Source: Aureimonas populi (GTDB lineage Bacteria > Pseudomonadota > Alphaproteobacteria > Rhizobiales > Rhizobiaceae). From it: a stretch of DNA of 64,000 nt. Position 1 is the stretch's first letter. Each line of letters begins with the position of its first letter. Under the pieces are notes generated by a model. The model was not told where the DNA came from. It was given only the letters and a program-made list of their open reading frames with translations, and did not search any database. Location: the NCBI RefSeq assembly GCF_017815515.1, contig NZ_CP072611.1, positions 2,418,001 through 2,482,000 on the forward strand, given 5' to 3'. Made by a program: the position numbers and the translations under genes. Positions 46,541 to 54,810 of this stretch are shown one piece after another.

Positions 46541-47686
46541 TCAGGGCAGGAGCTTCCAGCCGCCGTCCTCGATGGTGACGATGACGCGGGCGCGCTCGTC
46601 CTGGCCGATATGGTCGGTGGGGCTCATGGTGGCGACGCCGTTGACATAGGTCACGTCGCTGAGCCCCTCCAGCGCGTCGCGCAGCGCGGCGCGGAACTCC
46701 GGCGTTCCCGGCTCCGCGCTCCGGGCGGCCACCGGAATGGCGTTCTGCAGGAGGATGCCGGCATCGTGCGCGTAGGAGCCGAAGGCCGAGACGGAGCCAG
46801 CCCCGTGGGCCGCCTCGTAGGATTCCTTGTAGGCGACGGCAGCCTCCTTCGAGGGGTGGTCGTCCGGAAGTTGCTCGGCCACCACCACCGGGCCCACCGG
46901 CATGATGGCGCCGTTGACGGCCGCGCCGCCCACCCGCAGGAAATCGGAATTAGCCACGCCATGCGTCTGGTAGACGAGGCCCTGGTAGTTGCGCTGGACC
47001 AGCGCCTGCTGCGGCAGGACGGCCGGGGTTCCCGCGCCGATCACGAACACCGCGTCGGGCCGGGAGGAGGTGACGCGCAGCATCTGCCCGGTCACGCTGG
47101 TATCGGTGCGGGCGTATCGCTCGCTGGCCACGATCTCGATGCCCTTCTCCTCCAGGAGCGGGGTAACGACGCTGATCCAGTTGTCGCCGTAGGAATCGCT
47201 GAAGGCGATGATGCCGACCGTTTCGACCTCGTTGGCCGCCATGTGGTCTGCGATGGCCCCGGCCATCAGCGCGTCGTTCTGGGCGGTCTTGAACATCCAT
47301 TCGCGCGCGCCCTCGACCGGCGTGACGATGGCGGCGGAGCCGGCGAGCGAGATGGTGGGAACCTGAAGCTCGCCCGCCACCTCCACCATGGCCAGCGAGG
47401 CCGGCGTGACGCTGGAGCCGATCACCGCGTCCACGCGATCCTCCGCGACGAGCTTGCGCATGGCGGTCACGGCGCGCGTGGCGTCAGACCCGTCGTCGAG
47501 GATGATGTACTGGATGTCGTGCCCGTCGACCTCGGTGGGCAAAAGGCGCAGCGAATTCGCCTCCGGGATGCCCAGCGAGGCGCCGGGGCCGGTCTCGGAG
47601 ATCACCGCGCCGATCTTCACCGTCTGCGCGGTTGCGGGCACGACCAGAGCGGCCGTCCCCAGAAGGGCGGCAAACAAAGCTTTCAT
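46541..47686 (-). CDS. Liv-type ABC transporter, substrate-binding protein
   Basis: Periplasmic type-1 binding protein, 381 residues; ATG at 47686 with GGGAGGA upstream, signal peptide ending near AQT (about residue 21). Family features: VKIGAVISETGPGASLGIPEANSLRLLP, VDAVIGSSVTPASLAMVEVAGE and GIIAFSDSYGDNWISVVTPLLEEKGIEIV. Homologues labelled as branched-chain amino-acid binders often carry aromatic acids. Its promoter holds a copy of the operator also found at paaZ/paaG and at the TetR gene, linking this transporter to phenylacetate catabolism. Confidence 0.88.
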   Translation of the reverse strand: MKALFAALLGTAALVVPATAQTVKIGAVISETGPGASLGIPEANSLRLLPTEVDGHDIQYIILDDGSDATRAVTAMRKLVAEDRVDAVIGSSVTPASLAMVEVAGELQVPTISLAGSAAIVTPVEGAREWMFKTAQNDALMAGAIADHMAANEVETVGIIAFSDSYGDNWISVVTPLLEEKGIEIVASERYARTDTSVTGQMLRVTSSRPDAVFVIGAGTPAVLPQQALVQRNYQGLVYQTHGVANSDFLRVGGAAVNGAIMPVGPVVVAEQLPDDHPSKEAAVAYKESYEAAHGAGSVSAFGSYAHDAGILLQNAIPVAARSAEPGTPEFRAALRDALEGLSDVTYVNGVATMSPTDHIGQDERARVIVTIEDGGWKLLP

Positions 47687-47700
47687 GATTTCCTCCCGTA

Positions 47701-47714
47701 CCGGTCGCGACCGG
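47701..47714. repeat. Perfect 14-bp palindrome in the transporter leader
   Basis: CCGGTCG-CGACCGG, fully self-complementary, 15 bases upstream of the binding-protein start and within its predicted 5' leader. Possible secondary operator or leader hairpin; it differs from the PaaR-like operator upstream. Confidence 0.4.
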
Positions 47715-47771
47715 ATATTCCTCCCGGCGCAGGGGTAAGGCTGTACCTGCCCCGTCCCCTTCGCCAAAGGT

Positions 47772-47800
47772 ATAATTGACCAATCGGACGGTTAATGCAA
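47772..47800 (-). promoter_or_regulatory. Promoter of the Liv-type transporter with TetR-type operator (site A)
   Basis: On the minus strand TTGCAT (47795-47800), 17 bases, then AATTAT (47772-47777). The operator copy spans 47774-47796 (core GACCAATCGGACGGT on the plus strand) and fills the promoter spacer. Related copies are at 51776-51798 and 59327-59349. It lies between the E2 gene and the binding-protein gene, so the transporter has its own regulated promoter. Confidence 0.6.
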
Positions 47801-47809
47801 GCAGCGGGT

Positions 47810-49048
47810 TCAGCCCTCGCGCCAGCCTTCCAGCACCTCCACGAAGCGCGTCAGCCACGCATTGGCCTCGGCCCCGTCCACCACCCGATGGTCGATGGTG
47901 AGGGTGACATAGGCCATGGGACGGATGAGCAGCGCATCCGTGCCCTCCACCTGCCGCACGACGGCGCGCTTTTCCATCTTGCCCACGCCCAGGATGGCCG
48001 ATTGCGGTTGGTTGATGACGATGGGGCTGGCCAGGATCGAGCCGGACACGCCGTGGTTGGAAATGGTGAAGGTGCCGTTGCGCACGTCCTCGCGCGCCAG
48101 CCGGCCGGCGCGCGCCTTGCCGGTCAGTTCGGTCAGGCGCGCGGCGATCCCTTCCAGCGACAGGGTCTGGGCGCGCTCCACCACCGGCACGATCAGGCCC
48201 TCGCCCCCGGCGAGGGCGGTTCCGATGCCGATATTGCAATCGTCGAAAAGCTCCAGCGCGTCCTCGTGCCAGCGGCTGTTGATGGCAGGCGCCGCCTTCA
48301 TCGCCTCCACGCTGGCTGCGATGAAATAGGCCGTGGGCGTCAGGCCGACGCCCTTCTGGGCCAGGGCCGCCTTGTGGCGCGCGCGATGGGCGAGGATGGC
48401 CGACAGATCGGCCTCGAACACCGCCGTGACGTGCGGCGCGACCGCCACCGAATGCGCCATATGCTCGGCGATCCGCCGGCGCATCGGGCTATGCGGCACG
48501 CGTCTCCCCGCAGGCCCCGGCGCGGGCCGGGCGGCTGGGCCGGGCGCGGGCTTCGCCACTTCGGGCGCCGGCGCGCCGGCGGCGGCCGCGACGTCCGCGC
48601 GTGTCAGCCGGCCGTCCTTGCCGGTGCCGTCGAGGCCCGCGGGGTCGAGCCCGGTCTCCATCAGCAGCTTGCGCACGGAGGGAGAGAGCCGCAGTGCGGG
48701 GTCGAAATCGGAGATGGAGGCGCACCCGGCTGCCGGAGGGGCGGGCCGGTCAGGAGCGCTCTCGGGCGGGAGCGCTTCGACCGAGCCGCTTTCACCGGGG
48801 GAGATGCGCCCGAGCACCGCGCCCGGCGCGGCGGCCTCGTCGGTGACAAGGACGATCTCGACAAGCATTCCCGAAGCCGGGGAGGGCACCTCGACGGCAA
48901 CCTTGTCCGTTTCCAGCTCGACCAGCGCCTCGCCTTCGGCAACGTGCTCGCCCACCGTCTTCAGCCAGGCGCGCACCACGGCCTTCGTGCCTTCCTGCTC
49001 CACCGGCGCGGTCACGTCGATGGCGGCGTCTGTCTCCCGGGCGCTCAT
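47810..49048 (-). CDS. 2-oxoacid dehydrogenase E2 (dihydrolipoyl acyltransferase)
   Basis: 412 residues. One lipoyl domain (1-90) with the lipoyl Lys49 in ELETDKVAVEV, an Ala/Pro linker, a peripheral subunit-binding domain (RLSPSVRKLLMETGLDPAGLDGTGKDGRLTRADV, about 120-153), a second linker and the catalytic domain (about 185-412) with His387 and Asp391 in DHRVVDGAEAN. Works with the fused E1 encoded one base upstream; probably the branched-chain complex (BkdB-like), although 2-oxoglutarate-type E2 proteins share the motif ETDKV. No E3 gene is in the window. Confidence 0.88.
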   Translation of the reverse strand: MSARETDAAIDVTAPVEQEGTKAVVRAWLKTVGEHVAEGEALVELETDKVAVEVPSPASGMLVEIVLVTDEAAAPGAVLGRISPGESGSVEALPPESAPDRPAPPAAGCASISDFDPALRLSPSVRKLLMETGLDPAGLDGTGKDGRLTRADVAAAAGAPAPEVAKPAPGPAARPAPGPAGRRVPHSPMRRRIAEHMAHSVAVAPHVTAVFEADLSAILAHRARHKAALAQKGVGLTPTAYFIAASVEAMKAAPAINSRWHEDALELFDDCNIGIGTALAGGEGLIVPVVERAQTLSLEGIAARLTELTGKARAGRLAREDVRNGTFTISNHGVSGSILASPIVINQPQSAILGVGKMEKRAVVRQVEGTDALLIRPMAYVTLTIDHRVVDGAEANAWLTRFVEVLEGWREG

Positions 49049-49049
49049 C

Positions 49050-51134
49050 TCAATACTCCACCAGTTCGGCGATCCTGGCCGCGATCCGAGAGACGGAGGG
49101 GACGGCGTGGTCGAGCAGCGCGGGGCTGTGGGGGCTGGGAATGTCCGGCATGGTGAGGCGGCAGGCCGGCGCGTCGAGATCGAGAAAGGCCTCCTCGGCG
49201 ACGGTGGCGACGATCTCGGCCCCGAAGCCGCCGGTCCTCAAATCCTCGTGCACCACGAGGCAGCGCCGCGTGCGGCGCACAGAGGCCAGCACGGCCCGCG
49301 CGTCCCACGGCATCAGGGTTCGCAGGTCCATCACCTCCACGGAATGCCCGCTCCGGCGCGCGGCCTCCTCGCAGCGCTCCACCATGGCGCCCCAGGTGAC
49401 GATGGTCAGCGCCTCGCCCGCCATCGTCGTCCGCGCGCGCCCGAAGGGCAGCATGTAATCGTCGCCGGGATAGGCGCGCCGGGCCCAGCCCGCGTCCAGC
49501 ATGGCGCGATGCTCCAGGAACATCACCGGATCGTCGCCGCGCAGCGCCGTGCGCAGGAGGCCGACCGCATCCTCCGCGTTCGAAGGCACTGCCACTTTCC
49601 AGCCCGGCGAATGGACGAACTGCACCTCGTTGGTCTGGCTGTGCCAAGGGTCGCCGCATTTGAAGAAGCCGATAGGCATCCGCAGCACCATGGGCGCGGC
49701 AAAGCGGTTGCCGGTGCGCCAGCGCACGGTGCCGGCGTCGTTGATCTGCTCCATCGCCGGGTCTGCATATTTGCGGAACTGGATTTCCGGCACGGGCATC
49801 AGCCCGGCCATCGCCATGCCGACCGCGCGCCCCACGATGCCTTCTTCCGAAAGGCTCGTATCGAAGACGCGGTGAGCCCCGTGCCGGGCCTGAAGGCCGA
49901 GCGTGACGCCGTGGACGCCGCCCTTCGGGCCGATATCCTCGCCGAACACCACCATGCTCTCGTTCAGGGCCAACTCGGCGTCCAGCACGCGGCGGATCGC
50001 CGTCACCATGTTGATGCGCGGGCCGGACGGAGCGGGCGTGTCGGTGCCGCCCCTCGGCTCGATGCCCTCGGCGCGAAGGCCGCCTGCCGCCTGCGGCTCG
50101 GCCTCGGAGAACACGAAGCGCGTGATGCCGTCGGGCCTCGGCACGGGCTGGGCCTCCGCATGGGCGAGCGCGGCCTCCACGGCCTCGCGCGCCTCGCTCT
50201 CGATCCGCTCCCATTCCGCCTCGCCCATCATGCCCGGCACGAGATGGCTCTTGAGGCGCGGCAGGGGATCGCGCCCCCACTCCGCCTCCACCGTCGCGGC
50301 CGGCTTGTAGGCCTGCGTGTCCTGGAAGCTGTGACCTTGAAGGCGCGGCACCCTCAGCCGCAACAGGCAGGGCGCGCGGCGCTCGCGCACGAAAGCGACG
50401 GCCTGCGCGGTGAGGCACGCGGCTTCCACGGGATCGACGCCATCGCCGGACAGGATGTGCAGGCCCTTGAAGCTCGCGAGATTGGCCGCGATGTCGGCCC
50501 CGGGGGTCTGGAGCGTGCCGGGCACGGAGATGCCATAGCCATTGTCCTCCACGTAGAAGAGCATGGGCAGGCAGAGCGTTGTCGCCATGGTGAGGGCGGA
50601 CCAGAAGCCGTTCGTCGCCACCGAGGCGTCGCCGCCGAGCGCCACCGCGATGGCGCCCTCATAGGCCGCGTCCCGCAACACGGTGCGGCGATACTCCACC
50701 GCCTGCGCATGGCCGGCGGCGGGCGTGTACTGCGTGCCGACGCCGCCGCACATCGGCAGCGCGCTCGGCCCCTCGCGGCTGGAATGGTTGAACACGACGC
50801 CGATGTCGCGCCCGTCCGAATAGCCGCCCTCGCGCCCCATGGAGCCGGTCAGTGCGTGCTCGGGCGAGACGCCGAGCGCCAGGAGCAGCGGGCGCGAGCG
50901 GTAATAGCCGGCGACGGCGTCGTGGCGGTGGTGGAGCTGGAGACCGAGCAGGATCTGCGCCATGTCGTGGCCGCGCGCGGAGAACTGGTAGAGCACCTTT
51001 TTCTGCGGGATGAGGCGCGTTTCCTCCACCTCGTCGAGCCGGCGCGAGAGCGAGAGAAGGCGGACCACGCGCGGCCAGTCCACGGCGGGCGCGTCGTTCT
51101 CCTCGATGGCGTCGCGCTGTGCCGGCAGACTCAT
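49050..51134 (-). CDS. 2-oxoacid dehydrogenase E1, alpha-beta fusion (branched-chain type)
   Basis: Thiamine-diphosphate enzyme for oxidative decarboxylation of 2-oxoacids, 694 residues from the ATG at 51134 (GGGAGG upstream). Residues about 1-335 are the alpha part: YYRSRPLLLALGVSPEHALTG and the TPP motif GGDASVATNGFWSALTMATTLCLPMLFYVEDNGYGIS. Residues about 385-694 are the beta part: MVVFGEDIGPKGGVHGVT and LVVHEDLRTGGFGAEIVA. Alpha and beta are normally separate genes in Bkd systems. Divergent from an Lrp-type regulator, an arrangement like bkdR-bkd. Branched-chain oxoacids are the likely substrates; not proven. Confidence 0.87.
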   Translation of the reverse strand: MSLPAQRDAIEENDAPAVDWPRVVRLLSLSRRLDEVEETRLIPQKKVLYQFSARGHDMAQILLGLQLHHRHDAVAGYYRSRPLLLALGVSPEHALTGSMGREGGYSDGRDIGVVFNHSSREGPSALPMCGGVGTQYTPAAGHAQAVEYRRTVLRDAAYEGAIAVALGGDASVATNGFWSALTMATTLCLPMLFYVEDNGYGISVPGTLQTPGADIAANLASFKGLHILSGDGVDPVEAACLTAQAVAFVRERRAPCLLRLRVPRLQGHSFQDTQAYKPAATVEAEWGRDPLPRLKSHLVPGMMGEAEWERIESEAREAVEAALAHAEAQPVPRPDGITRFVFSEAEPQAAGGLRAEGIEPRGGTDTPAPSGPRINMVTAIRRVLDAELALNESMVVFGEDIGPKGGVHGVTLGLQARHGAHRVFDTSLSEEGIVGRAVGMAMAGLMPVPEIQFRKYADPAMEQINDAGTVRWRTGNRFAAPMVLRMPIGFFKCGDPWHSQTNEVQFVHSPGWKVAVPSNAEDAVGLLRTALRGDDPVMFLEHRAMLDAGWARRAYPGDDYMLPFGRARTTMAGEALTIVTWGAMVERCEEAARRSGHSVEVMDLRTLMPWDARAVLASVRRTRRCLVVHEDLRTGGFGAEIVATVAEEAFLDLDAPACRLTMPDIPSPHSPALLDHAVPSVSRIAARIAELVEY

Positions 51135-51289
51135 GGCCGTTCCTCCCGAAGCGTTGATGAGCAAGACCATGATGCGACGGCTCGCGGGGGGAAGCTTGCC
51201 TCATCCGCCTCCATGAGGAAGAATGCGGACCGGTTTGTTTCGGAAACCGCGTAAATTCGGGCAAAATATTTCGCGAAGCGAGGCGGGGG
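51135..51289. promoter_or_regulatory. Divergent control region between the E1 gene and the Lrp-type regulator
   Basis: 155 bases. It holds the dyad CGGTTT (51231-51236)/AAACCG (51244-51249) and an AT-rich near-palindrome GCAAAATATTTCGC (51261-51274), both of the kind bound by Lrp/AsnC proteins. The regulator encoded at 51290 is the natural candidate. Confidence 0.4.
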
Positions 51290-51781
51290 ATGAATGAGAT
51301 CGCAGGTCTGGACCGCCACGAGCGTGCGATCCTGGTGGCTCTCCAGCAGGATGCGCGGCTCAGCGTGCAGCAACTGGCCGAGATCGTCGGCCTCTCGCCC
51401 TCGCCGACATGGAGGCGGCTGAAGTCGCTGGAGCAGCGCGGCTTCATCCGCGACTATGTCGCGCGGCTGGACGGGCAGAGGCTCGGACTGGGGCAGACCG
51501 TCTTCTGCAACATCGTGCTCGCCCGCCACAACAGGCCGGACCTGGAAGCCTTCGAAGCGGTCGTGCTCGCGCGCCCGGAGGTGCTGGAGTTCTATTCGAT
51601 GACGGGCGGGGCGGACTATCTGCTGCGCATCGTCACGCGCAGCCCGGCGGATTACGAGGCTTTCCTCAAGGAGGTGATCTTCTCCTCCCCCGCCTTCCAG
51701 CACGTGAACTCGAACTTCGCGCTTCGCGAGATCAAGCACACCAGCGCCCTGCCCATCGCCGAGGGCCCCGGCATAAATTGA
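51290..51781 (+). CDS. Lrp/AsnC family regulator (BkdR-like)
   Basis: 163 residues: N-terminal winged helix (LDRHERAILVALQQDARLSVQQLAEIVGLSPSPTWRRLKSLEQRGFI, about 7-53) and C-terminal RAM ligand domain (VFCNIVLARHNRPDLEAFEAVVLARPEVLEFYSMTGGADYLLRIV). Located divergent from the E1-E2 operon, like BkdR in Pseudomonas and Agrobacterium, which responds to branched-chain amino acids. Its 3' end overlaps the TetR operator (site B) by a few bases. Confidence 0.87.
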   Translation: MNEIAGLDRHERAILVALQQDARLSVQQLAEIVGLSPSPTWRRLKSLEQRGFIRDYVARLDGQRLGLGQTVFCNIVLARHNRPDLEAFEAVVLARPEVLEFYSMTGGADYLLRIVTRSPADYEAFLKEVIFSSPAFQHVNSNFALREIKHTSALPIAEGPGIN

Positions 51782-51807
51782 TCGACCGGACGGTCGGACA
51801 TGATTAT
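51776..51807 (+). promoter_or_regulatory. Promoter and operator (site B) of the TetR regulator gene
   Basis: Operator copy at 51776-51798 with a perfect internal dyad CGACCG-GA-CGGTCG (51783-51796). It overlaps TTGATC (51778-51783), 18 bases, GATTAT (51802-51807). Placement indicates autorepression by the TetR protein. Because the -10 lies at about 51802, an ATG at 51800 cannot be the translation start. Confidence 0.6.
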
Positions 51808-51844
51808 CCTGCGGCGGATTCTGGAAGGCATGGCGGAGCAGGAC

Positions 51845-52468
51845 ATGGCGCGGACGAGGGCGCAGGACTACGAGGAGAAGCGCGCGCTGATCCTGAAGCG
51901 CTCGGCCCGCCTCTTTGCCGAGCGCGGCTTCACCGGCGCCTCGATCATGATGATCGCCGATGCCTGCGGCGTCTCCAAGGCCCTGCTCTACCATTACTAT
52001 CGCGACAAGGAATCGGTGCTGTTCGATATCGTGGACACGCATCTGCGAGAGCTCGTCGAGGTCGCGGAAGCGGCGTTGCGGCCCGACCTGTCGCCGGGCG
52101 ACCAGCTCGACGCGCTCTGCGCCGCTCTGTTGGACGCCTATCGTGACGCGGACGCGGAGCATCAGGTGCAACTGGCCAATCTCAAGCTTCTCTCGCCGGA
52201 GCGGCAGGAAGCGCTCAAGAGCCTGGAGCGCCGGCTCGTGGCGATCTTTTCCGGCTCCATCGAGGCCGCCGTGCCGGCGCTGGCCGGGCGGCCCGCGCTT
52301 CTGAAGCCATTGACCATGTCGCTCTTCGGCATGTTGAACTGGCATTATCTCTGGTTCCGCGAAGGCAAGGGCATGTCGCGGCGCGACTATGCGCGCCTCG
52401 TGCGCGACCTCGTGCTGGCCGGGGCAGCCGCGCGCGTGGCCGCGCCGCAGCCCGAACCGGCCGCCTGA
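51845..52468 (+). CDS. TetR family regulator of the phenylacetate genes (PaaR-like)
   Basis: 207 residues from the ATG at 51845 (GGAG 6 bases upstream; ATGs at 51800 and 51830 also in frame). TetR helix-turn-helix: KRALILKRSARLFAERGFTGASIMMIADACGVSKALLYHYYRDKESVLFDIV (about 13-64), then a ligand/dimerisation domain. Encoded 8 bases before paaX and flanked by paa genes. In relatives such TetR proteins (PaaR) sense phenylacetyl-CoA and release their operators. Three copies of a likely operator occur in this window (47774, 51776, 59327). Confidence 0.82.
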   Translation: MARTRAQDYEEKRALILKRSARLFAERGFTGASIMMIADACGVSKALLYHYYRDKESVLFDIVDTHLRELVEVAEAALRPDLSPGDQLDALCAALLDAYRDADAEHQVQLANLKLLSPERQEALKSLERRLVAIFSGSIEAAVPALAGRPALLKPLTMSLFGMLNWHYLWFREGKGMSRRDYARLVRDLVLAGAAARVAAPQPEPAA

Positions 52469-52476
52469 CACCGGCC

Positions 52477-53367
52477 ATGGACACCGTGCCCGCCGAACCC
52501 GGCGCCCTCCACCCGGCGCTGCAACCAGGGCTCTCGCTGCTGCGCACGCGCCCTTCCCGCGCATGGTCGCTGATCGTCACCTTCTACGGAGACGCGGTGG
52601 CCCCGCGCGGCGGCTCGCTCTGGCTCGGCACGCTCACGGCGCTTCTGGCCGAACTCGGCTACGGGCCGGGCGTCGTGCGCACGGCCATGTCGCGGCTGGC
52701 CGCCGACGGGTGGGTGGAACGCACCGCGCGAGGGCGCAACAGCCACTACCGCCTGACCGAGCGCGGGCGCGAGACGTTCGGCGCGGCCTCCGGGCACATC
52801 TACGATCCGCACCCGCCGGCCTGGGACGGGCGGCTGACGCTGCTGCTGGAGGATGTGGAGGAGGGCGGGCGCGATGCCCTGCGTGCCCGGCTGGCCGAAG
52901 CGGGTTTCGGCAGCCCGGCGCCGGGGCTCTGGATCGCGCCGAGGCGCGAGGCGCCCTTGCCGAAGGGCCTCTTCCGCCTGGAGGCCACGCTGGTGGAGGG
53001 CGAGGCGGCGCGACTGGCGGCGGCGACATGGCCGCTGGCGCGCCTCGCGCAGTCCTATACCCATTTCATCGAAGCCTTCGCACCGCTGCGCCGCGCGCTG
53101 GAAGCGGGCGAGGCTTTCGCGCCGCCGGAGGCAATGGCCGCGCGTCTGCTTCTCATCCATGAGTATCGTCGCATCATCCTGCGCGATCCCATCCTGCCGG
53201 CGGAGCTTCTGCCGGCCCACTGGCCGGGCGGCGAGGCGAGGGCGTTGTGCCGCATCGTCTATCCGCAGCTTCTCGCTCCCTCCGAACGCTGGCTGGACGA
53301 GCATGGAGAGAACGAGGACGGTCCGCTCCCTGCCGCCGGACCCGCCCTCGCGCGGCGCTTCGCCTGA
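52477..53367 (+). CDS. paaX: Phenylacetic acid degradation repressor PaaX
   Basis: 296-residue GntR-like winged-helix regulator of the PaaX family: DNA-binding part (WSLIVTFYGDAVAPRGGSLWLGTLTALLAELGYGPGVVRTAMSRLAADGWVERTARGRNSHYRLTERG, about 30-97) and the C-terminal PaaX domain ending in RIVYPQLLAPSERWLDEHG. PaaX repressors are released by phenylacetyl-CoA. It lies directly upstream of paaA, whose promoter contains a long inverted repeat that is its likely target. Having both PaaX and a TetR regulator in one cluster is unusual. Confidence 0.92.
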   Translation: MDTVPAEPGALHPALQPGLSLLRTRPSRAWSLIVTFYGDAVAPRGGSLWLGTLTALLAELGYGPGVVRTAMSRLAADGWVERTARGRNSHYRLTERGRETFGAASGHIYDPHPPAWDGRLTLLLEDVEEGGRDALRARLAEAGFGSPAPGLWIAPRREAPLPKGLFRLEATLVEGEAARLAAATWPLARLAQSYTHFIEAFAPLRRALEAGEAFAPPEAMAARLLLIHEYRRIILRDPILPAELLPAHWPGGEARALCRIVYPQLLAPSERWLDEHGENEDGPLPAAGPALARRFA

Positions 53368-53373
53368 TGCGAC

Positions 53374-53419
53374 ATGTTACGAAATGGAATTGACGCAGAG
53401 AGATTTCGTAACATATAAT
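53374..53419 (+). promoter_or_regulatory. paaA promoter with long inverted-repeat operator
   Basis: TTGACG (53390-53395), 18 bases, TATAAT (53414-53419). A perfect 12-bp inverted repeat surrounds the -35: ATGTTACGAAAT (53374-53385) and ATTTCGTAACAT (53403-53414), 17 bases apart, the right arm abutting the -10. This is the natural operator for the PaaX protein encoded just upstream. The paaA ATG follows 26 bases after the -10. Confidence 0.72.
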
Positions 53420-53445
53420 GGTTCCAGATGCAGGGAGGCATTGTC

Positions 53446-54438
53446 ATGTACACGCAGGCTCTCAACCAGGCCGATACGGACGCCCGCCCCATGGAGGATG
53501 CCGGCCTTGCCGCCCGCTTCCAGGAGCGCGTGGACGCCGAGGAGCGCATCGAGCCGAACGACTGGATGCCGGCCGCCTATCGCAAGACGCTGACGCGCCA
53601 GATTTCGCAGCACGCCCATTCCGAGATCGTGGGGATGCTGCCGGAGGGCAACTGGATCACGCGCGCCCCCTCGCTTCGCCGCAAGGCCGCGCTCCTGGCC
53701 AAGGTGCAGGACGAATGCGGCCACGGCCTCTACCTCTACGCGGCGGCCGAGACGCTGGGCGCGAGCCGCGAGGAGCTGGTGGACCAGCTTCTGGAGGGAC
53801 GGGCCAAATATTCCTCCATCTTCAACTACCCGACGCTGACCTGGGCCGATATCGGCGCCGTCGGCTGGCTGGTGGACGGCGCGGCGATCATGAACCAGAT
53901 TCCGCTCTGCCGCTGCTCCTACGGGCCTTATGCCCGCGCGATGATCCGCGTCTGCAAGGAGGAGAGCTTCCACCAGCGCCAGGGCTACGAGATCATGGTG
54001 ACGCTGGCGAAGGGAACGCCCGAGCAGAAGGCGATGGCGCAGGATGCGCTGGACCGCTGGTGGTGGCCGTGCCTGATGATGTTCGGCCCGCCCGATGCCG
54101 CGAGCCAGCATTCGGACCAGTCCACCAGATGGAAGATCAAGCGCTTCTCCAACGACGAGCTGCGCCAGAAATTCGTCGATGCCACCGTGCCGCAGGCGCA
54201 ATATCTGGGCCTGACGCTGCCCGACCCGGACCTTGCCTTCGACGAGGAAGCCGGCCACTGGCGCTATGGCGAGATCGACTGGGAGGAGTTCAAGGCGGTG
54301 CTGGCCGGCAATGGCCCGTGCAACCGCGACCGGCTTGCCGCGCGCCGCAAGGCGCATGAGGAGGGTGCCTGGGTGCGCGAGGCGGCGAGCGCCTATGCCG
54401 CCAAGCGCGAGGCGCGCGCGGCCCGGGCCGCGGCGTGA
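53446..54438 (+). CDS. paaA: Phenylacetyl-CoA epoxidase catalytic subunit PaaA
   Basis: Diiron oxygenase subunit that epoxidises the ring of phenylacetyl-CoA. The ATG at 53446 follows GGGAGG; 330 residues. Diiron motifs are visible in [28 protein letters not shown] (ExxH) and [15 protein letters not shown] (second ExxH). First gene of paaABCDE. An upstream in-frame ATG at 53428 would lie before the ribosome site. Confidence 0.97.
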   Translation: MYTQALNQADTDARPMEDAGLAARFQERVDAEERIEPNDWMPAAYRKTLTRQISQHAHSEIVGMLPEGNWITRAPSLRRKAALLAKVQDECGHGLYLYAAAETLGASREELVDQLLEGRAKYSSIFNYPTLTWADIGAVGWLVDGAAIMNQIPLCRCSYGPYARAMIRVCKEESFHQRQGYEIMVTLAKGTPEQKAMAQDALDRWWWPCLMMFGPPDAASQHSDQSTRWKIKRFSNDELRQKFVDATVPQAQYLGLTLPDPDLAFDEEAGHWRYGEIDWEEFKAVLAGNGPCNRDRLAARRKAHEEGAWVREAASAYAAKREARAARAAA

Positions 54439-54449
54439 GGGAGGCAGGC

Positions 54450-54737
54450 ATGGCGACGCCCAATTCGAGGCTCTGGGAGGTCTTCATCCGCTCGCGCAAC
54501 GGCCTGGCGCACAAGCATGTCGGCTCGCTCCACGCCGCCGATGCGACGCTGGCTCTCCAGGCGGCGCGCGATCTGTACACGCGCCGGGGCGAGGGGCTCT
54601 CGGTCTGGGTCGTGCCCTCCGAGGCGATCACGGCCTCCGACCCGGCCGACAAGGCGATGATGTTCGAGCCGGCCGAGACCAAGGTCTACCGGCACCCGAC
54701 CTTCTACGAGGTGCCGGACGAAGTCGGGCACATGTAG
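54450..54737 (+). CDS. paaB: Phenylacetyl-CoA epoxidase subunit PaaB
   Basis: 95-residue subunit needed for oligomerisation of the PaaABCE monooxygenase. Starts at the ATG with GGGAGG upstream; contains LWEVFIRSRNGLAHKHVGSLHAADATLALQAARDLYTRRGEGLSVWVVPS, a family signature. 11 bases after paaA and 73 bases before paaC. Confidence 0.96.
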   Translation: MATPNSRLWEVFIRSRNGLAHKHVGSLHAADATLALQAARDLYTRRGEGLSVWVVPSEAITASDPADKAMMFEPAETKVYRHPTFYEVPDEVGHM

Positions 54738-54810
54738 GCGGGCGACCCGCCGTTTCGATCCCTTTGAAGGAGGCGCCGCGCGGCCAGCCCGCCGGCGTGG
54801 GAGGCATGAA

